DNA of 64,000 nt from CAWDMW01 sp963803575 (GCA_963803575.1 CAWDMW010000002.1:992001-1056000), one strand, 5' to 3'; positions 17,585-26,202 are shown, counted from the stretch's first letter. Numbers and translations are program-made. The notes: generated by a model from the sequence alone, not told the origin.

Positions 17585-18766
17585 TTAGAAGGCATTGCTG
17601 TTATTGTAAGTCCGGCTAATATAGCCACCAGGATGGCGAGTTATCATGCCTGCCAATTCCAGTTCAAGTAAAATAATGTTTACCAGCCGTGCATCCACGC
17701 CGGACATGACGATCAGTTCTTCCATTGCCACAGGTGCGCTGCCAAGTAAAGCTAAAATGGTGGCACGTTCGGTATCCAGATTCTCTGTGTCATCTATAAT
17801 AGTTGGTGTGTCTTTGAATAATCCACCGGGTATGGAAGCGTCCTGCACATAAGAGATACGTTCAAGTAACTGATGGGTGATATCCTCAACGGACGTCACT
17901 AATGTTGCACCGTCACGAATTAGTTCATTTGTTCCGGCAGCACGTGGGTCTAGCGGGAAGCCGGGAACAGCAAAAATGTCACGATTATAATTCAGCCCAT
18001 AAGTGGCAGTGATAAGCGATCCGGATTTTTTAGTGGCTTCTACGACCAGCACTCCACGTGACATTCCTGCAATAATACGGTTTCTGGCTGGAAAATGTCG
18101 GTGCTGAGGTGAACTGCCAAAAGGAGACTCTGTGACAATCACGCCTTGCTGCGAGAGTGACTGAAATAATGCAGTGTTTTCGGCAGGGTAGATATGGTCA
18201 ATGCCACCGGCAATCACACCAATGGTACCGGTGGTTAGTGCGCCCTGATGTGCATAAGCATCAATACCCCGCGCCAAACCAGAGACTACGATATGGTGGG
18301 CTTGCCCTAAAGATTGTGCGATAGACGTGGCAAAGCGGCATCCATTGGCCGAAGCGTTGCGTGATCCCACCATAGCAATGATTCGCCCGTCAGCCAGCAA
18401 ATGTGGGTGTCCACGCGCAATCAGTACGGGTGGTGGGTCATTTACCTGCATGAGCAAACCAGGATAATGTTCATGCCCGTAAACAATAAACTCGGCTCCG
18501 TAATTGAGTGTTTTATCTATTTCTTCCTGTACAGCATCTTTGCTGGCGATGCGTATGGCGCGTTTTGAGCCACCACGCGTGGCAAGCATCGGGATGGCAT
18601 CCAATGCTTTTGCAACGGTGCCGTAACGTTTCAGGAGTTGAAAAAACGTGATAGACCCAACATTTTCTGAACGTATCAGTTGCAATATGTCTGCCAGTGA
18701 TTCACGCGCTAGTGAGGGATATTGAGAGTCAGCGGGGGGTAGTGCCAAAGCGGTATTCTGTTCCAT
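17585..18766 (-). CDS. dprA: DNA processing protein DprA
   Basis: Loads RecA onto incoming single-stranded DNA during natural transformation. The Rossmann-like core shows IAMVGSRNAS near residues 129-138, VVSGLARGIDAYAHQGAL, AGGIDHIYP, SESPFG-like TESPFGSSP and FPARNRIIAGMS. A C-terminal winged-helix domain (about 330-390) follows, as in other proteobacterial forms. Its first 38 bases overlap plsY. The dprA-topA neighbourhood is conserved in alphaproteobacteria and does not by itself show competence. Confidence 0.95.
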   Translation of the reverse strand: MEQNTALALPPADSQYPSLARESLADILQLIRSENVGSITFFQLLKRYGTVAKALDAIPMLATRGGSKRAIRIASKDAVQEEIDKTLNYGAEFIVYGHEHYPGLLMQVNDPPPVLIARGHPHLLADGRIIAMVGSRNASANGCRFATSIAQSLGQAHHIVVSGLARGIDAYAHQGALTTGTIGVIAGGIDHIYPAENTALFQSLSQQGVIVTESPFGSSPQHRHFPARNRIIAGMSRGVLVVEATKKSGSLITATYGLNYNRDIFAVPGFPLDPRAAGTNELIRDGATLVTSVEDITHQLLERISYVQDASIPGGLFKDTPTIIDDTENLDTERATILALLGSAPVAMEELIVMSGVDARLVNIILLELELAGMITRHPGGYISRTYNNSNAF

Positions 18767-19328
18767 AATATAGCCGTTTCATGTTTTGGGTATGACGCAT
18801 AAAGATTAATAAAGTTAGAAGCAAGGGTAACATCCACGTGTTCTGAAAGTACCAGCATAAAGCAGGTGCAGCAGCAAATGTGAGCAATGAGGCAAATGAC
18901 ACCATACGGGTAAGTGCAAAACTACCTATCCATAATGCGGTAAGTAGCAAGATGGGTGGCCATGATGGAGGGAACAACACATAGTATGTTCCAAGCACAC
19001 CAAGTGCTGTTGCCACACCTTTACCACCTTTACCTTTAAGCCAGATCGGAAAACAATGGCCTAATGTTGCAACCAGCCCGTAATATAAGGCAGGATATGA
19101 TGTGGGAACATCATAGGCGATATAGACTGCTATGATACCCTTGAATGCGTCTAATAGTAATGTAATAAGTCCCAGTTTTTTACCACCAGCGCGTACCATG
19201 TTTGTAGCACCTGTGTTACCCGATCCTACGGTTCGTATGTCTCCAAGCCCTGCCGCGCGACCAACCAGGAGGCCTGTCGGCATAGAGCCTATCAGGTAGC
19301 ATAGTAATGTGAGAAGTAATTCAAGCAT
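18729..19328 (-). CDS. plsY: Glycerol-3-phosphate acyltransferase PlsY
   Basis: Inner-membrane enzyme that transfers the acyl group from acyl-phosphate (made by PlsX) to glycerol-3-phosphate. Motifs: YLIGSMPTGLLVGR near residues 11-24, GSGNTGATNMVRAGG near residues 36-50, and GHCFPIWLKGKGGKGVAT near residues 90-107. Five membrane segments are expected in 199 residues. The stop codon lies inside the dprA start region on the same strand, so plsY-dprA-topA probably form one transcript. Confidence 0.96.
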   Translation of the reverse strand: MLELLLTLLCYLIGSMPTGLLVGRAAGLGDIRTVGSGNTGATNMVRAGGKKLGLITLLLDAFKGIIAVYIAYDVPTSYPALYYGLVATLGHCFPIWLKGKGGKGVATALGVLGTYYVLFPPSWPPILLLTALWIGSFALTRMVSFASLLTFAAAPALCWYFQNTWMLPLLLTLLIFMRHTQNMKRLYYGTEYRFGTTPR

Positions 19329-20021
19329 GACAGCGAGGCTAGCGCATCTGGTGCAAGTATGGCAACAGAATTATAGATTTTCGTAACCGGATTAACACGC
19401 TCTAAGTAAGCATCATACAATCTATGCCTGAAGTAATGCAACGGCTCCGGCAAGAACAACAACGATTAGTGCTACAATACAGGCACAGGCAATGGCAATA
19501 TTTGAGGGTTCATTATTATTGGGTTGTTGCATGATGATTGTACTGGTAGCTCCCTGAAGGAAAATTTAAGATTCGATACAGATATGGCGTGTCTTTTCAG
19601 TGTACCTTGCATAAGTTGGCTATCATTCAGGCGAATAAATGATTAATCTGACCTTCATTCGCTGGTATGTAGCGCTATGACACATGTAATCACTATGTAA
19701 TCGATTTCATCACATACATGAGTAAAACCGTATCGTGCTACATTATGGTCTTTGTAACCTTTTTATTCGCGCTATATCATAGCGTTAATGTCGGTACGCC
19801 AGTTAACTACATGAGTTAAGACGGCTATATCCTGTCTTTGTTTATGAAGGTTTATAAACGATTTGTCAACCTATTGTGAGTATGTTGCTCGGTTTTTAGG
19901 AATTTTATACTCAATAACAGTCGTATTTTCACGGAAATTACTGATATGTGATGGCTGAGTATACGCTTAATGCGCTATGATAGCGTTAAACATGCGTAAA
20001 TACGGATAGTATTTACCGTAT
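19329..20021. other. Gene-poor intergenic region with dyads
   Basis: About 690 bases without a confident large gene. It holds the possible 36-residue minus-strand ORF listed separately, and a possible 33-residue plus-strand ORF at 19718-19819 (hydrophobic middle, no ribosome binding site, so not called). Three related dyads occur: TAGCGCTA at 19670-19677, CGCTATATCATAGCG at 19770-19784 and CGCTATGATAGCG at 19973-19985. I see no DnaA boxes of the TTATCCACA type, so an origin is not supported. A small RNA, or promoter and operator sites for plsY, are possible. Confidence 0.4.
19422..19532 (-). CDS. Possible small single-pass membrane peptide (36 aa)
   Basis: ATG at 19532 opens a 36-codon frame to a TAG at 19422-19424. 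The product has a polar Asn/Gln-rich start (MQQPNNNEPSN) followed by about 24 strongly hydrophobic residues (Ile, Ala, Val, Leu, with CAC), ending LLQA, the layout of a small inner-membrane peptide. GGGAG lies about 17 bases upstream, farther than ideal. It sits about 90 bases upstream of plsY on the same strand. No family is recognised. The sharp polar/hydrophobic division argues against chance, but translation is unproven. Confidence 0.4.
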   Translation of the reverse strand: MQQPNNNEPSNIAIACACIVALIVVVLAGAVALLQA

Positions 20022-20024
20022 TTA
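19997..20024 (-). terminator. Hairpin at the 3' end of the acetyltransferase gene
   Basis: TAAATACGG (19997-20005) and CCGTATTTA (20016-20024) form a perfect 9-bp stem with a 10-base loop. The stem begins at the acetyltransferase stop codon. It is AT-rich and has no T-run after it, so termination would be weak or factor-assisted. Confidence 0.5.
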
Positions 20025-20459
20025 TACGTCAATCATCCTATTGAAATGGAACCCTTTTATAGTACAGCTTTCACGGAAATAGAAGCGATGTGCTTCCGAC
20101 GAATGACAGTAAGAGTCAAAGATGATCCGTGTGCAGTGATGCTTTTTTGCCTCACTTTGTAACCAATCGAACAATTTTTTGCCTAAGCCCTGACCGCGAA
20201 TGCGATCATCTACAACAAAATTGTCCATATGCATCATGCGGCCACAGTAAAAACGAGCGCCTATCCAGTATCCGGCAGTACCAATCAGCGCGTCAGTCTC
20301 ATCGAACATGCCAATAAAATTGATATTAGCGTCATACATATAATTGAGTGTGTTTTGAAAGCGCTCAACACTCATGTCTGGATTCAGTTGACGAATAAGG
20401 GGATAGAGTTTTTCGTTGTCAGCGGGGATGTGTTCTAGCTGCCTGAAAGTAACGTGCAT
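20022..20459 (-). CDS. GNAT family N-acetyltransferase
   Basis: 145-residue acetyl-CoA-dependent acetyltransferase. The acetyl-CoA loop is RGQGLGKKL near residues 88-96, preceded by the beta-strand MMHMDNFVVDDRIRG. The C-terminal SYCHSSEAHRFYFRE segment, with a conserved Tyr, resembles small cytosolic GNATs acting on amines or small molecules. It starts about 25 bases after the aldolase stop on the same strand. The substrate cannot be inferred. Confidence 0.82.
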   Translation of the reverse strand: MHVTFRQLEHIPADNEKLYPLIRQLNPDMSVERFQNTLNYMYDANINFIGMFDETDALIGTAGYWIGARFYCGRMMHMDNFVVDDRIRGQGLGKKLFDWLQSEAKKHHCTRIIFDSYCHSSEAHRFYFRESCTIKGFHFNRMIDV

Positions 20460-20484
20460 GATGAAAGACTAAACATAGTACGGG

Positions 20485-21411
20485 TTAAGCGGCGTAGATG
20501 TTTACCATATCTTTCAATAATTGCAAGGCTTCTCTGCGGGGGCGCTGGAATGCATTACGACCAATAATGGAGCCATCGCCACCGCCTTCTTTGATCGCAC
20601 GTGCATCATCCAACACGGCACTGGTGTCTTTGTTTGATCCACCTGAAAAAATTACGAGACGTTTACCGTTAAAGACGGTTTGTTTTACATGCGCCACACG
20701 TTGTGCCAGTGTGCTTATGTCTTTAATATGTGACTGGTATATGGGTTGTGCTTCTGCTTGCTCTATATGCGCATCAGGAAGCTTTACTTTGACTATGTGA
20801 GCGCCAAGCAATGCGGCCATATGCGCAGCGTAAGCACAGACATCTAGCGCGGTTTCTCCGGCTTTGGGTAAGCTGGCACCTCTTGGGTATGACCAGATGA
20901 TGACTGCCAGTCCGCAAGCTTTGGCTTCTTCTGCCAGTTCGCGTATTTCTTCCATCATGGCATAAGATTCTCCGCTGCCGGGATAAATGGTGAAACCGAT
21001 TGCACAACAACCAAGCCTTGATGCGTCCTGAACTGACGCCGTGATGGCTTGCATTGGCTGGTACTCATCACCTTTAGGGTAGAGAGAGTTACCGCTATTC
21101 ATTTTCAGTATGGTTGGTATGGCACCGGCATACGTGCTGGCACCAGCTTCGAGCATTCCCAGTGGTGCCGCATATCCGCTTAGGCCAGCATCAATGGCAA
21201 GTTGAAAATGGTAATGTGGATCATAGGCTACCGGGTTCATTGCAAAGCTACGGGCAGGCCCATGTTCAAACCCCTGATCCACGGGCAGGATAATCATCTT
21301 TCCCGTTCCTCCAAGCTTGCCGTGCATCAACAGCTGAGCGAGAGAGCGTTTAACGCCCGGATTGTCACTTTCATACCAGCTTAAAATAGAACGAACGGCA
21401 GATGTAGTCAT
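20485..21411 (-). CDS. fbaB: Class I fructose-bisphosphate aldolase (DhnA/FbaB type)
   Basis: Schiff-base aldolase of the archaeal/DhnA type that splits fructose-1,6-bisphosphate into two triose phosphates. The 308 residues show IILPVDQGFEHGP near residues 40-52, SGYAAPLGMLE, the Schiff-base Lys in AHIVKVKLPD (about residue 208) and the phosphate-binding IFSGGSNKD and GGDGSIIGRN motifs. It is unrelated to class II FbaA. tpiA, which works on the same trioses, is at the far right of the window, not in an operon with it. Confidence 0.9.
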   Translation of the reverse strand: MTTSAVRSILSWYESDNPGVKRSLAQLLMHGKLGGTGKMIILPVDQGFEHGPARSFAMNPVAYDPHYHFQLAIDAGLSGYAAPLGMLEAGASTYAGAIPTILKMNSGNSLYPKGDEYQPMQAITASVQDASRLGCCAIGFTIYPGSGESYAMMEEIRELAEEAKACGLAVIIWSYPRGASLPKAGETALDVCAYAAHMAALLGAHIVKVKLPDAHIEQAEAQPIYQSHIKDISTLAQRVAHVKQTVFNGKRLVIFSGGSNKDTSAVLDDARAIKEGGGDGSIIGRNAFQRPRREALQLLKDMVNIYAA

Positions 21412-21585
21412 GAGGGAATACCTTTAATATAGTGCGGTGCCATCATACCATGTTAGCGTTAAACTGCAACTGGTGATGACTGCATGGTCTATAGGCGACA
21501 CGAATACACAGCTTTAACGTTATTTTAAATGCAATCAGCGACAAACATAAAGAACTTGATATCTTGCATCTTACAGGAAGCCCTT

Positions 21586-23841
21586 ATGACCGTCTTTGTT
21601 TTTGACGACATCACTACCACTAGCATCGCCTTTAATACGGATCGTGACATTTTATCGCTTAGCGGGAAAGCATCCGATTACCGGATTATAGAAGATGCTG
21701 ACGGTGTGGTAGGCATCAGCCGTGACGAAAAACAGCTTATGCTGGCGGGTGCGGAAATGACAGAGCTTATTAGTGCAAATTTTATGGTGATTGGCTCAGA
21801 CGATATTATCCGTATTGGTGACAACACCACAGCATCCGTCAATGATAATTTACAACAGCCTGGCGGTGGCGTGCTGGATTTGGAGGCGGCGGCTGGCAGG
21901 AATCGTGATGGCGATAATTTGCTGTATGGTATGGGTGAGGGAGACACAATTACTGCTGGAAGTGGTGACAATATCATTTTCGGTGGACGTGGTATGGTGG
22001 ATACGGCGGATGGATCAGATTCCATCACCATCACAGGCACGCAGGATTTTAGCGGGTCAAATGGTATTTTCGGCAATGCAGGGAATGACACGATTTTATT
22101 TAACAAGCCTACCTCATCAGGTAAACACAGCACCGTGTGGGGTGGGGTAGGCGATGATGAAGCAGTCAGTGGTGCAGCGGCTGGTGATCTGACGTTTTAT
22201 GGTAATGGCGGCAGTGACACACTTAATGCGTCGGGTTCCAGCGGGGATGTGATGCTTATTGGTGGCAATGGCACAGTGGATTCTGTGGATGGAGCAGACG
22301 AGCTATATACGGGTACAGGGAATGCAACGGTGTATGGGAATGCTGATAATGATGCAGTGCGTTACGATGATTTTGCGCTCACCTCCACACAAACCATTTA
22401 CGCTGGTTTAGGCGATGATACGGTAGCACCGGATGCTGGGGGTACAGGGTCACTGGGTGCGCTGCTTATTCACGGTAACGCTGGAGACGATAGTCTGGAC
22501 GTGACAACCCACGCTGGAGCGGCAACCGTGTTCGGTGGCAACGGAATGGTCGATAGTCTGGATGGCGACGATGTGATTAATGTGGGAATGCTAAGCGCGG
22601 CTCATCAGGTGGTGGCGTATGGAAATGCAGGTGCTGACACAGTGAATGTGATAAACGGTGTGGCAGGTGGCGCTAGTGTGGAAGTGTTTGGCGGGCTTGG
22701 CGATGACGTGTTTAACGTTAGTGGGTTGCGCGGTATTACCACAAGCCTGACATTACACGGCAATGAAGGCAAGGATACGTTTAACATTGATGATACCAGA
22801 CTGCCGGAAGAAACCACGCTAAGGCTAGCAAGTTTTGAGGAAGACGATGTTGTTAATGTGACGTTGCACGGTGGAAGTGCCATTGATTTTGCAATTAGCG
22901 GTGTGGGGTCTGCCATTGTACTGGATAACATTGCAGCGCGAGGTACGTACGTGTTTGAGGGATATACGGGCAGCCTGACAGAGACGAATTTATTATTTAA
23001 TGATGGATCATTTGTACTGATTAATACGGGTGAAAGCGCAACGCTGACGGGCAAAGAAATGGCTGATCAGATTATTGCCGGTAATTTAGGTGATACGGTG
23101 AATGCTGGTGATGGTAATGATAGCATTCTTGGCGGTGGTGGTGCGGATTCCATTGATGGCGCGGAAGGAGTGGATACTATCCGTGGCAATGAAGGTAATG
23201 ATACGTTAATGGCTGGCGATGGCGGTGAAGCTGGTGGCACGTTTGACAGTGTGCTGGAAGGTGGCGAAGGCGCAGATAGCCTGATTGGTGGGGCGTTTGA
23301 AGATAGTTTAAGCGGTGGTACCGGGCATGATACACTGGAAGGTGGCGCTGGTGCTGACCAGCTGACTGGTGGGCTAGGCAATGATGTGTATAGTTTCAAA
23401 GTGGAAGAAGTGGGTGCTAATGTAGCAGATATTGACACGATTACGGATGCATTTACCGGGGTAGACCGATTTGATTTCTCCGATCTGACGAATGAGAGTT
23501 TGCGTGGTGAAGGAACACGGTTTGCGTCTGGCAATGGTACAGCGTTGCAAACACTAAATGCTGATGCGGGTTTGTATGTCGCGACGAATGCAACATCTAA
23601 CTTCCTGGAAAGTGGTGTCTATTTTGCATTGTCTGGCATTGCTGGGGATTTGGCAATAGGTGATATGTTTTACACGCTAATGAGCGATGGCACAGACAGC
23701 CGTCTGATGCGTATTACTAACGCAGCGGGTGCTGGCTTGAGCGATGCAGATGATACGCTGGAATATGTCGCCACGCTGGAAGGCATTACCAATGATGATT
23801 TGACTAACCTGAATGCCGGGAATTTTCTGGACTTTAGCTAG
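21586..23841 (+). CDS. RTX-type calcium-binding secreted protein
   Basis: Predicted type I-secreted protein of about 751 residues. AGGAAG five bases before the ATG at 21586 decides this start over the upstream ATG at 21529. The first about 90 residues have no signal peptide, as expected of type I substrates. The middle holds three long modules of about 92 residues, each containing a GGxGxVDxxDGxDxI motif. Canonical nonapeptide repeats (GGxGxDxL type, e.g. GGGGADSIDG, GGTGHDTLEG, GGLGNDVYSF) fill 23.1-23.4 kb and would form a calcium beta-roll. The hydrophobic, Asp-rich C-terminus ending NLNAGNFLDFS fits a secretion signal. No ABC exporter, membrane-fusion or TolC gene is nearby. No enzymatic domain is recognised, so the role is open (adhesin or surface layer possible). 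Confidence 0.8.
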   Translation: MTVFVFDDITTTSIAFNTDRDILSLSGKASDYRIIEDADGVVGISRDEKQLMLAGAEMTELISANFMVIGSDDIIRIGDNTTASVNDNLQQPGGGVLDLEAAAGRNRDGDNLLYGMGEGDTITAGSGDNIIFGGRGMVDTADGSDSITITGTQDFSGSNGIFGNAGNDTILFNKPTSSGKHSTVWGGVGDDEAVSGAAAGDLTFYGNGGSDTLNASGSSGDVMLIGGNGTVDSVDGADELYTGTGNATVYGNADNDAVRYDDFALTSTQTIYAGLGDDTVAPDAGGTGSLGALLIHGNAGDDSLDVTTHAGAATVFGGNGMVDSLDGDDVINVGMLSAAHQVVAYGNAGADTVNVINGVAGGASVEVFGGLGDDVFNVSGLRGITTSLTLHGNEGKDTFNIDDTRLPEETTLRLASFEEDDVVNVTLHGGSAIDFAISGVGSAIVLDNIAARGTYVFEGYTGSLTETNLLFNDGSFVLINTGESATLTGKEMADQIIAGNLGDTVNAGDGNDSILGGGGADSIDGAEGVDTIRGNEGNDTLMAGDGGEAGGTFDSVLEGGEGADSLIGGAFEDSLSGGTGHDTLEGGAGADQLTGGLGNDVYSFKVEEVGANVADIDTITDAFTGVDRFDFSDLTNESLRGEGTRFASGNGTALQTLNADAGLYVATNATSNFLESGVYFALSGIAGDLAIGDMFYTLMSDGTDSRLMRITNAAGAGLSDADDTLEYVATLEGITNDDLTNLNAGNFLDFS

Positions 23842-23914
23842 TATTAACACGCCCTAGTCTCAACGTACTCAAAATAATGTGGTGATACTATTGGATAAAA
23901 AACATTCGCACAAT

Positions 23915-23944
23915 AAAAAACGGGCTACATTCATCTGTAGCCCG
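23915..23944 (-). terminator. Strong intrinsic terminator of the 35-residue mini-gene
   Basis: CGGGCTACA (23921-23929) and TGTAGCCCG (23936-23944) form a perfect 9-bp, GC-rich stem with a 6-base loop. On the minus strand the stem is followed directly by six Ts (23920-23915). This is a textbook rho-independent terminator 18 bases after the mini-gene stop. It also insulates the RTX gene on the other strand. Confidence 0.9.
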
Positions 23945-23962
23945 CCCTGATCATTAATGGAA

Positions 23963-24070
23963 TTATGATTTTTTCTTTGATTTATCGTCTTTTGCCGGCT
24001 TTTTATTCGTATCTGATACTTTCTGATTACTTTCTTTAGGAGAGTTGGTTTGTTGCTTAGAGTTAGACAT
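23963..24070 (-). CDS. 35-residue Lys/Ser-rich hydrophilic protein
   Basis: The ATG at 24070 is preceded by AAGGA at about 9 bases, so the start is inside the longer open frame that begins at 24172. The product, MSNSKQQTNSPKES at the start and ending KDDKSKKKS, is almost entirely Lys, Ser, Asn, Asp, Gln and Thr with no hydrophobic core, so it should be disordered. It has its own terminator and a dyad in its leader. No family is recognised. Possible roles include a nucleic-acid-binding or stress-related small protein; these are guesses. Confidence 0.6.
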   Translation of the reverse strand: MSNSKQQTNSPKESNQKVSDTNKKPAKDDKSKKKS

Positions 24071-24095
24071 GGTGTCAATTCCTTGTGTAATGTTA

Positions 24096-24115
24096 TATCG
24101 AGTTTTCCCTCGATA
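24096..24115 (-). promoter_or_regulatory. Perfect dyad in the leader of the mini-gene
   Basis: TATCGAG and CTCGATA (7-bp arms, 6-base loop) lie about 26 bases before the 35-residue gene's ATG. It could be a repressor operator or a leader hairpin affecting translation. A TATATATTG stretch just upstream on the minus strand may belong to the promoter, but no good -35 box could be fixed. Confidence 0.4.
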
Positions 24116-24179
24116 AACTGTACAATATATAGATCTGTGTAAAGCGACTATATGAACAATATGAAAAAACATTGTTTCA

Positions 24180-25379
24180 TCATAAAGCCTGCTTACAATC
24201 CGCTAATAGATCATCTACATGCTCCAGCCCGACAGACAGGCGCATCAGTCCGGGTGTGATACCGATAGCTAACTGGTCTGCCTCTGCGACATTGGCGTGG
24301 GTGGTGGTGGCTGGATGGGTGATGAGTGTTTTAGCATCACCGAGATTGTTAGATATGTCAATCAGTTCAAGACGGTTCATAAAGTTAAATGCCGCCTGCC
24401 TGCCGCCTTCCACTTCTACAGCGATCATGCTGCCACCCTGCTGCATCTGGCGTTTGGCAATGTCGTAAGCAGGGTTTGAGGATAAGTGCGGGTACGTCAC
24501 ACGTTTGATTGCTGGATGCGCTTCCAGATATTCTGCAAGGATGTGCGCGTTATGTCCGTGGCGTTCCATGCGCAGGGAATAGGTCTCCAGGCTTTTCAGG
24601 ATCACCCAAGCATTAAACGGGCTAAGCGCCGGCCCTGTATGACGATGAAAGGGAAGAACAATTTCATTGATGAAATGATGGCTTCCCAGTACCGCGCCTC
24701 CTAATGTGCGACCTTGCCCGTCCATATGTTTGGTAGTGGAATAGACAATGATGTCGGCACCATGCTCCAGTGGTGATTGCACCCCGTTACCGGCCAGTAT
24801 ATTATCAACAATCAGTAATGCATCATGTGCGCGGCAGTGTTTCGCTACCATTGCAATATCAATAATGTCCAGTGTAGGGTTGGCAGGACTTTCAATGAAA
24901 ACACATTTTGTTTCAGGGCGAAAAGCACTGTCCCATGCATCTGGCTGTGTTCCGTCAATGAAGGTGACATCAATGCCAAAGCGTGGGCATATCTCAGATA
25001 GGATGTAATGACACGAGCCAAACAGCACGCGGTGAGCAATGACATGATCGCCCACTTTCAGGTGGCTCATCAGGCTGGCAAATACGGCTGCCATCCCGCT
25101 ACCCATCACGCACGCTGCTTCTGCTCCTTCCATTAAGGCCAGACGCTTTTCCAACATATCCAGTGTAGGGTTGAGGTAGCGTGAATAGACGTAACCCGGT
25201 GCCTCACCGTTAAAGCGACTTTCTGCCAATTCTGCGCTGTCATAGCAAAAGCCGGAATTAAGGAACAGAGCCTCAGAGGTTTCGCCAAACTCGCTACGCA
25301 TGGTGCCACCGCGTATCTGTTGTGTGTCGGGGTGCCAGTGGGGGGCTAAAGCCTGTGTGTTCGTATTGCGTTTGACCAT
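24180..25379 (-). CDS. metZ: O-succinylhomoserine sulfhydrylase
   Basis: PLP enzyme of the Cys/Met metabolism family that makes homocysteine directly from O-succinylhomoserine and sulfide. The PLP Lys is in IVYSTTKHMDGQGR (about residue 217); GSGMAAVFA near residues 93-101 holds the cofactor phosphate; YSRYLNPT is the usual N-terminal substrate motif. The STTKHxDGQGR wording favours MetZ over MetB or MetY. 399 residues is normal. It is divergent from queE, with only 53 bases between them, leaving no room for the SAM-II riboswitch that precedes metZ in some alphaproteobacteria. Confidence 0.9.
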   Translation of the reverse strand: MVKRNTNTQALAPHWHPDTQQIRGGTMRSEFGETSEALFLNSGFCYDSAELAESRFNGEAPGYVYSRYLNPTLDMLEKRLALMEGAEAACVMGSGMAAVFASLMSHLKVGDHVIAHRVLFGSCHYILSEICPRFGIDVTFIDGTQPDAWDSAFRPETKCVFIESPANPTLDIIDIAMVAKHCRAHDALLIVDNILAGNGVQSPLEHGADIIVYSTTKHMDGQGRTLGGAVLGSHHFINEIVLPFHRHTGPALSPFNAWVILKSLETYSLRMERHGHNAHILAEYLEAHPAIKRVTYPHLSSNPAYDIAKRQMQQGGSMIAVEVEGGRQAAFNFMNRLELIDISNNLGDAKTLITHPATTTHANVAEADQLAIGITPGLMRLSVGLEHVDDLLADCKQAL

Positions 25380-25432
25380 TTCTTATGCTATGAAGAGTGA
25401 TTAATGAATGAGCGCCACAGTAAAGCAAAGCC

Positions 25433-26101
25433 ATGTTTGGATGCAACCCTAAAAGACCGCCCGTAAAAGGCGATGGCTCCGTGCTGGATGTGCAGGACAT
25501 CTTCCCGACCTTTCAGGGAGAAGGCCCTTATGCGGGGCGTGCTTCCGTGTTTGTTCGCTTGGGCGGATGCAATCTGGCTTGTACGTTTTGTGATACAGAG
25601 TTTGAGTCTTACCAGCCAGTGACTTTAGATGCGATAATGCAGCAGGTGAGAGCATATGCAAATGCATTATATCACCCGTTAATCGTGATTTCCGGTGGTG
25701 AGCCACTACGTCAACCCATTGAACATTTGTGTGATGCGTTGTTAAATGCAGGGTATGATGTACAGATTGAAACGAATGGTACGTTGTATCGGTTCATTGA
25801 TGCGCGTGTGTCTGTGGTATGTTCACCCAAAGCAGGTGACACTGGGTACCACCCGTTAAGGCCAGATACCTTAGCGCGGGTGGATGCGTTAAAGTTTATT
25901 ATCTCAGCCACGAATGCATCATACCAGCATGTGCCGGATGTGGGACAAAGTAGCAGACCGGATTTACCCGTCTACGTACAGCCCATGGATGAATATAATG
26001 ACACCAAAAATGCCCAAAACCTAGCCTATACGATGCGTTTAGCGCGCCAGCAAGGATATATGGTGAGTTTGCAGCTGCACAAAATGCTGGAAGTGGCTTA
26101 G
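25433..26101 (+). CDS. queE: 7-carboxy-7-deazaguanine synthase
   Basis: Radical SAM enzyme that makes 7-carboxy-7-deazaguanine on the path to queuosine. The cluster motif is CNLACTFC near residues 46-53, preceded by the family's FPTFQGEGPYAGRASVFVRL opening. ISGGEPLRQ (SAM binding) and IETNGT follow. At 222 residues it is a usual short QueE. No queC, queD or queF gene is beside it. A small hairpin (TGCTGC/GCAGCA, 26108-26122) follows the stop. Confidence 0.92.
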   Translation: MFGCNPKRPPVKGDGSVLDVQDIFPTFQGEGPYAGRASVFVRLGGCNLACTFCDTEFESYQPVTLDAIMQQVRAYANALYHPLIVISGGEPLRQPIEHLCDALLNAGYDVQIETNGTLYRFIDARVSVVCSPKAGDTGYHPLRPDTLARVDALKFIISATNASYQHVPDVGQSSRPDLPVYVQPMDEYNDTKNAQNLAYTMRLARQQGYMVSLQLHKMLEVA

Positions 26102-26107
26102 CTTCTG

Positions 26108-26122
26108 TGCTGCATTGCAGCA
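26108..26122 (+). terminator. Small hairpin after queE
   Basis: TGCTGC and GCAGCA form a perfect 6-bp stem with a 3-base loop seven bases after the queE stop. No T-run follows, so this is weak evidence for termination between queE and gltD. Confidence 0.35.
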
Positions 26123-26202
26123 TTAAGGGGTTGCAACGAAGTCGGTGGCGTGATTGACTGGCGTGCCTTCAACATTAGCCACTACTCTACTCTACTCTGC
26201 CT

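Noticed and set aside
19718..19819. 33-codon plus-strand ORF with a hydrophobic middle
   Set aside because: No ribosome binding site and only weak amphipathic character; kept as a note in the intergenic entry.
19329..20021. Possible replication origin in the long intergenic region
   Set aside because: Dyads are present, but no DnaA boxes of the usual form and none of the usual origin neighbour genes (hemE, parAB, dnaA) are in the window.
22605..23534. Two long minus-strand open frames rich in Pro and Ser
   Set aside because: They are antisense shadows of the Gly/Asp-rich RTX repeats, with no ribosome binding site.
25380..25432. SAM-II riboswitch upstream of metZ
   Set aside because: Only 53 bases separate metZ and queE and no pseudoknot-like sequence is apparent.
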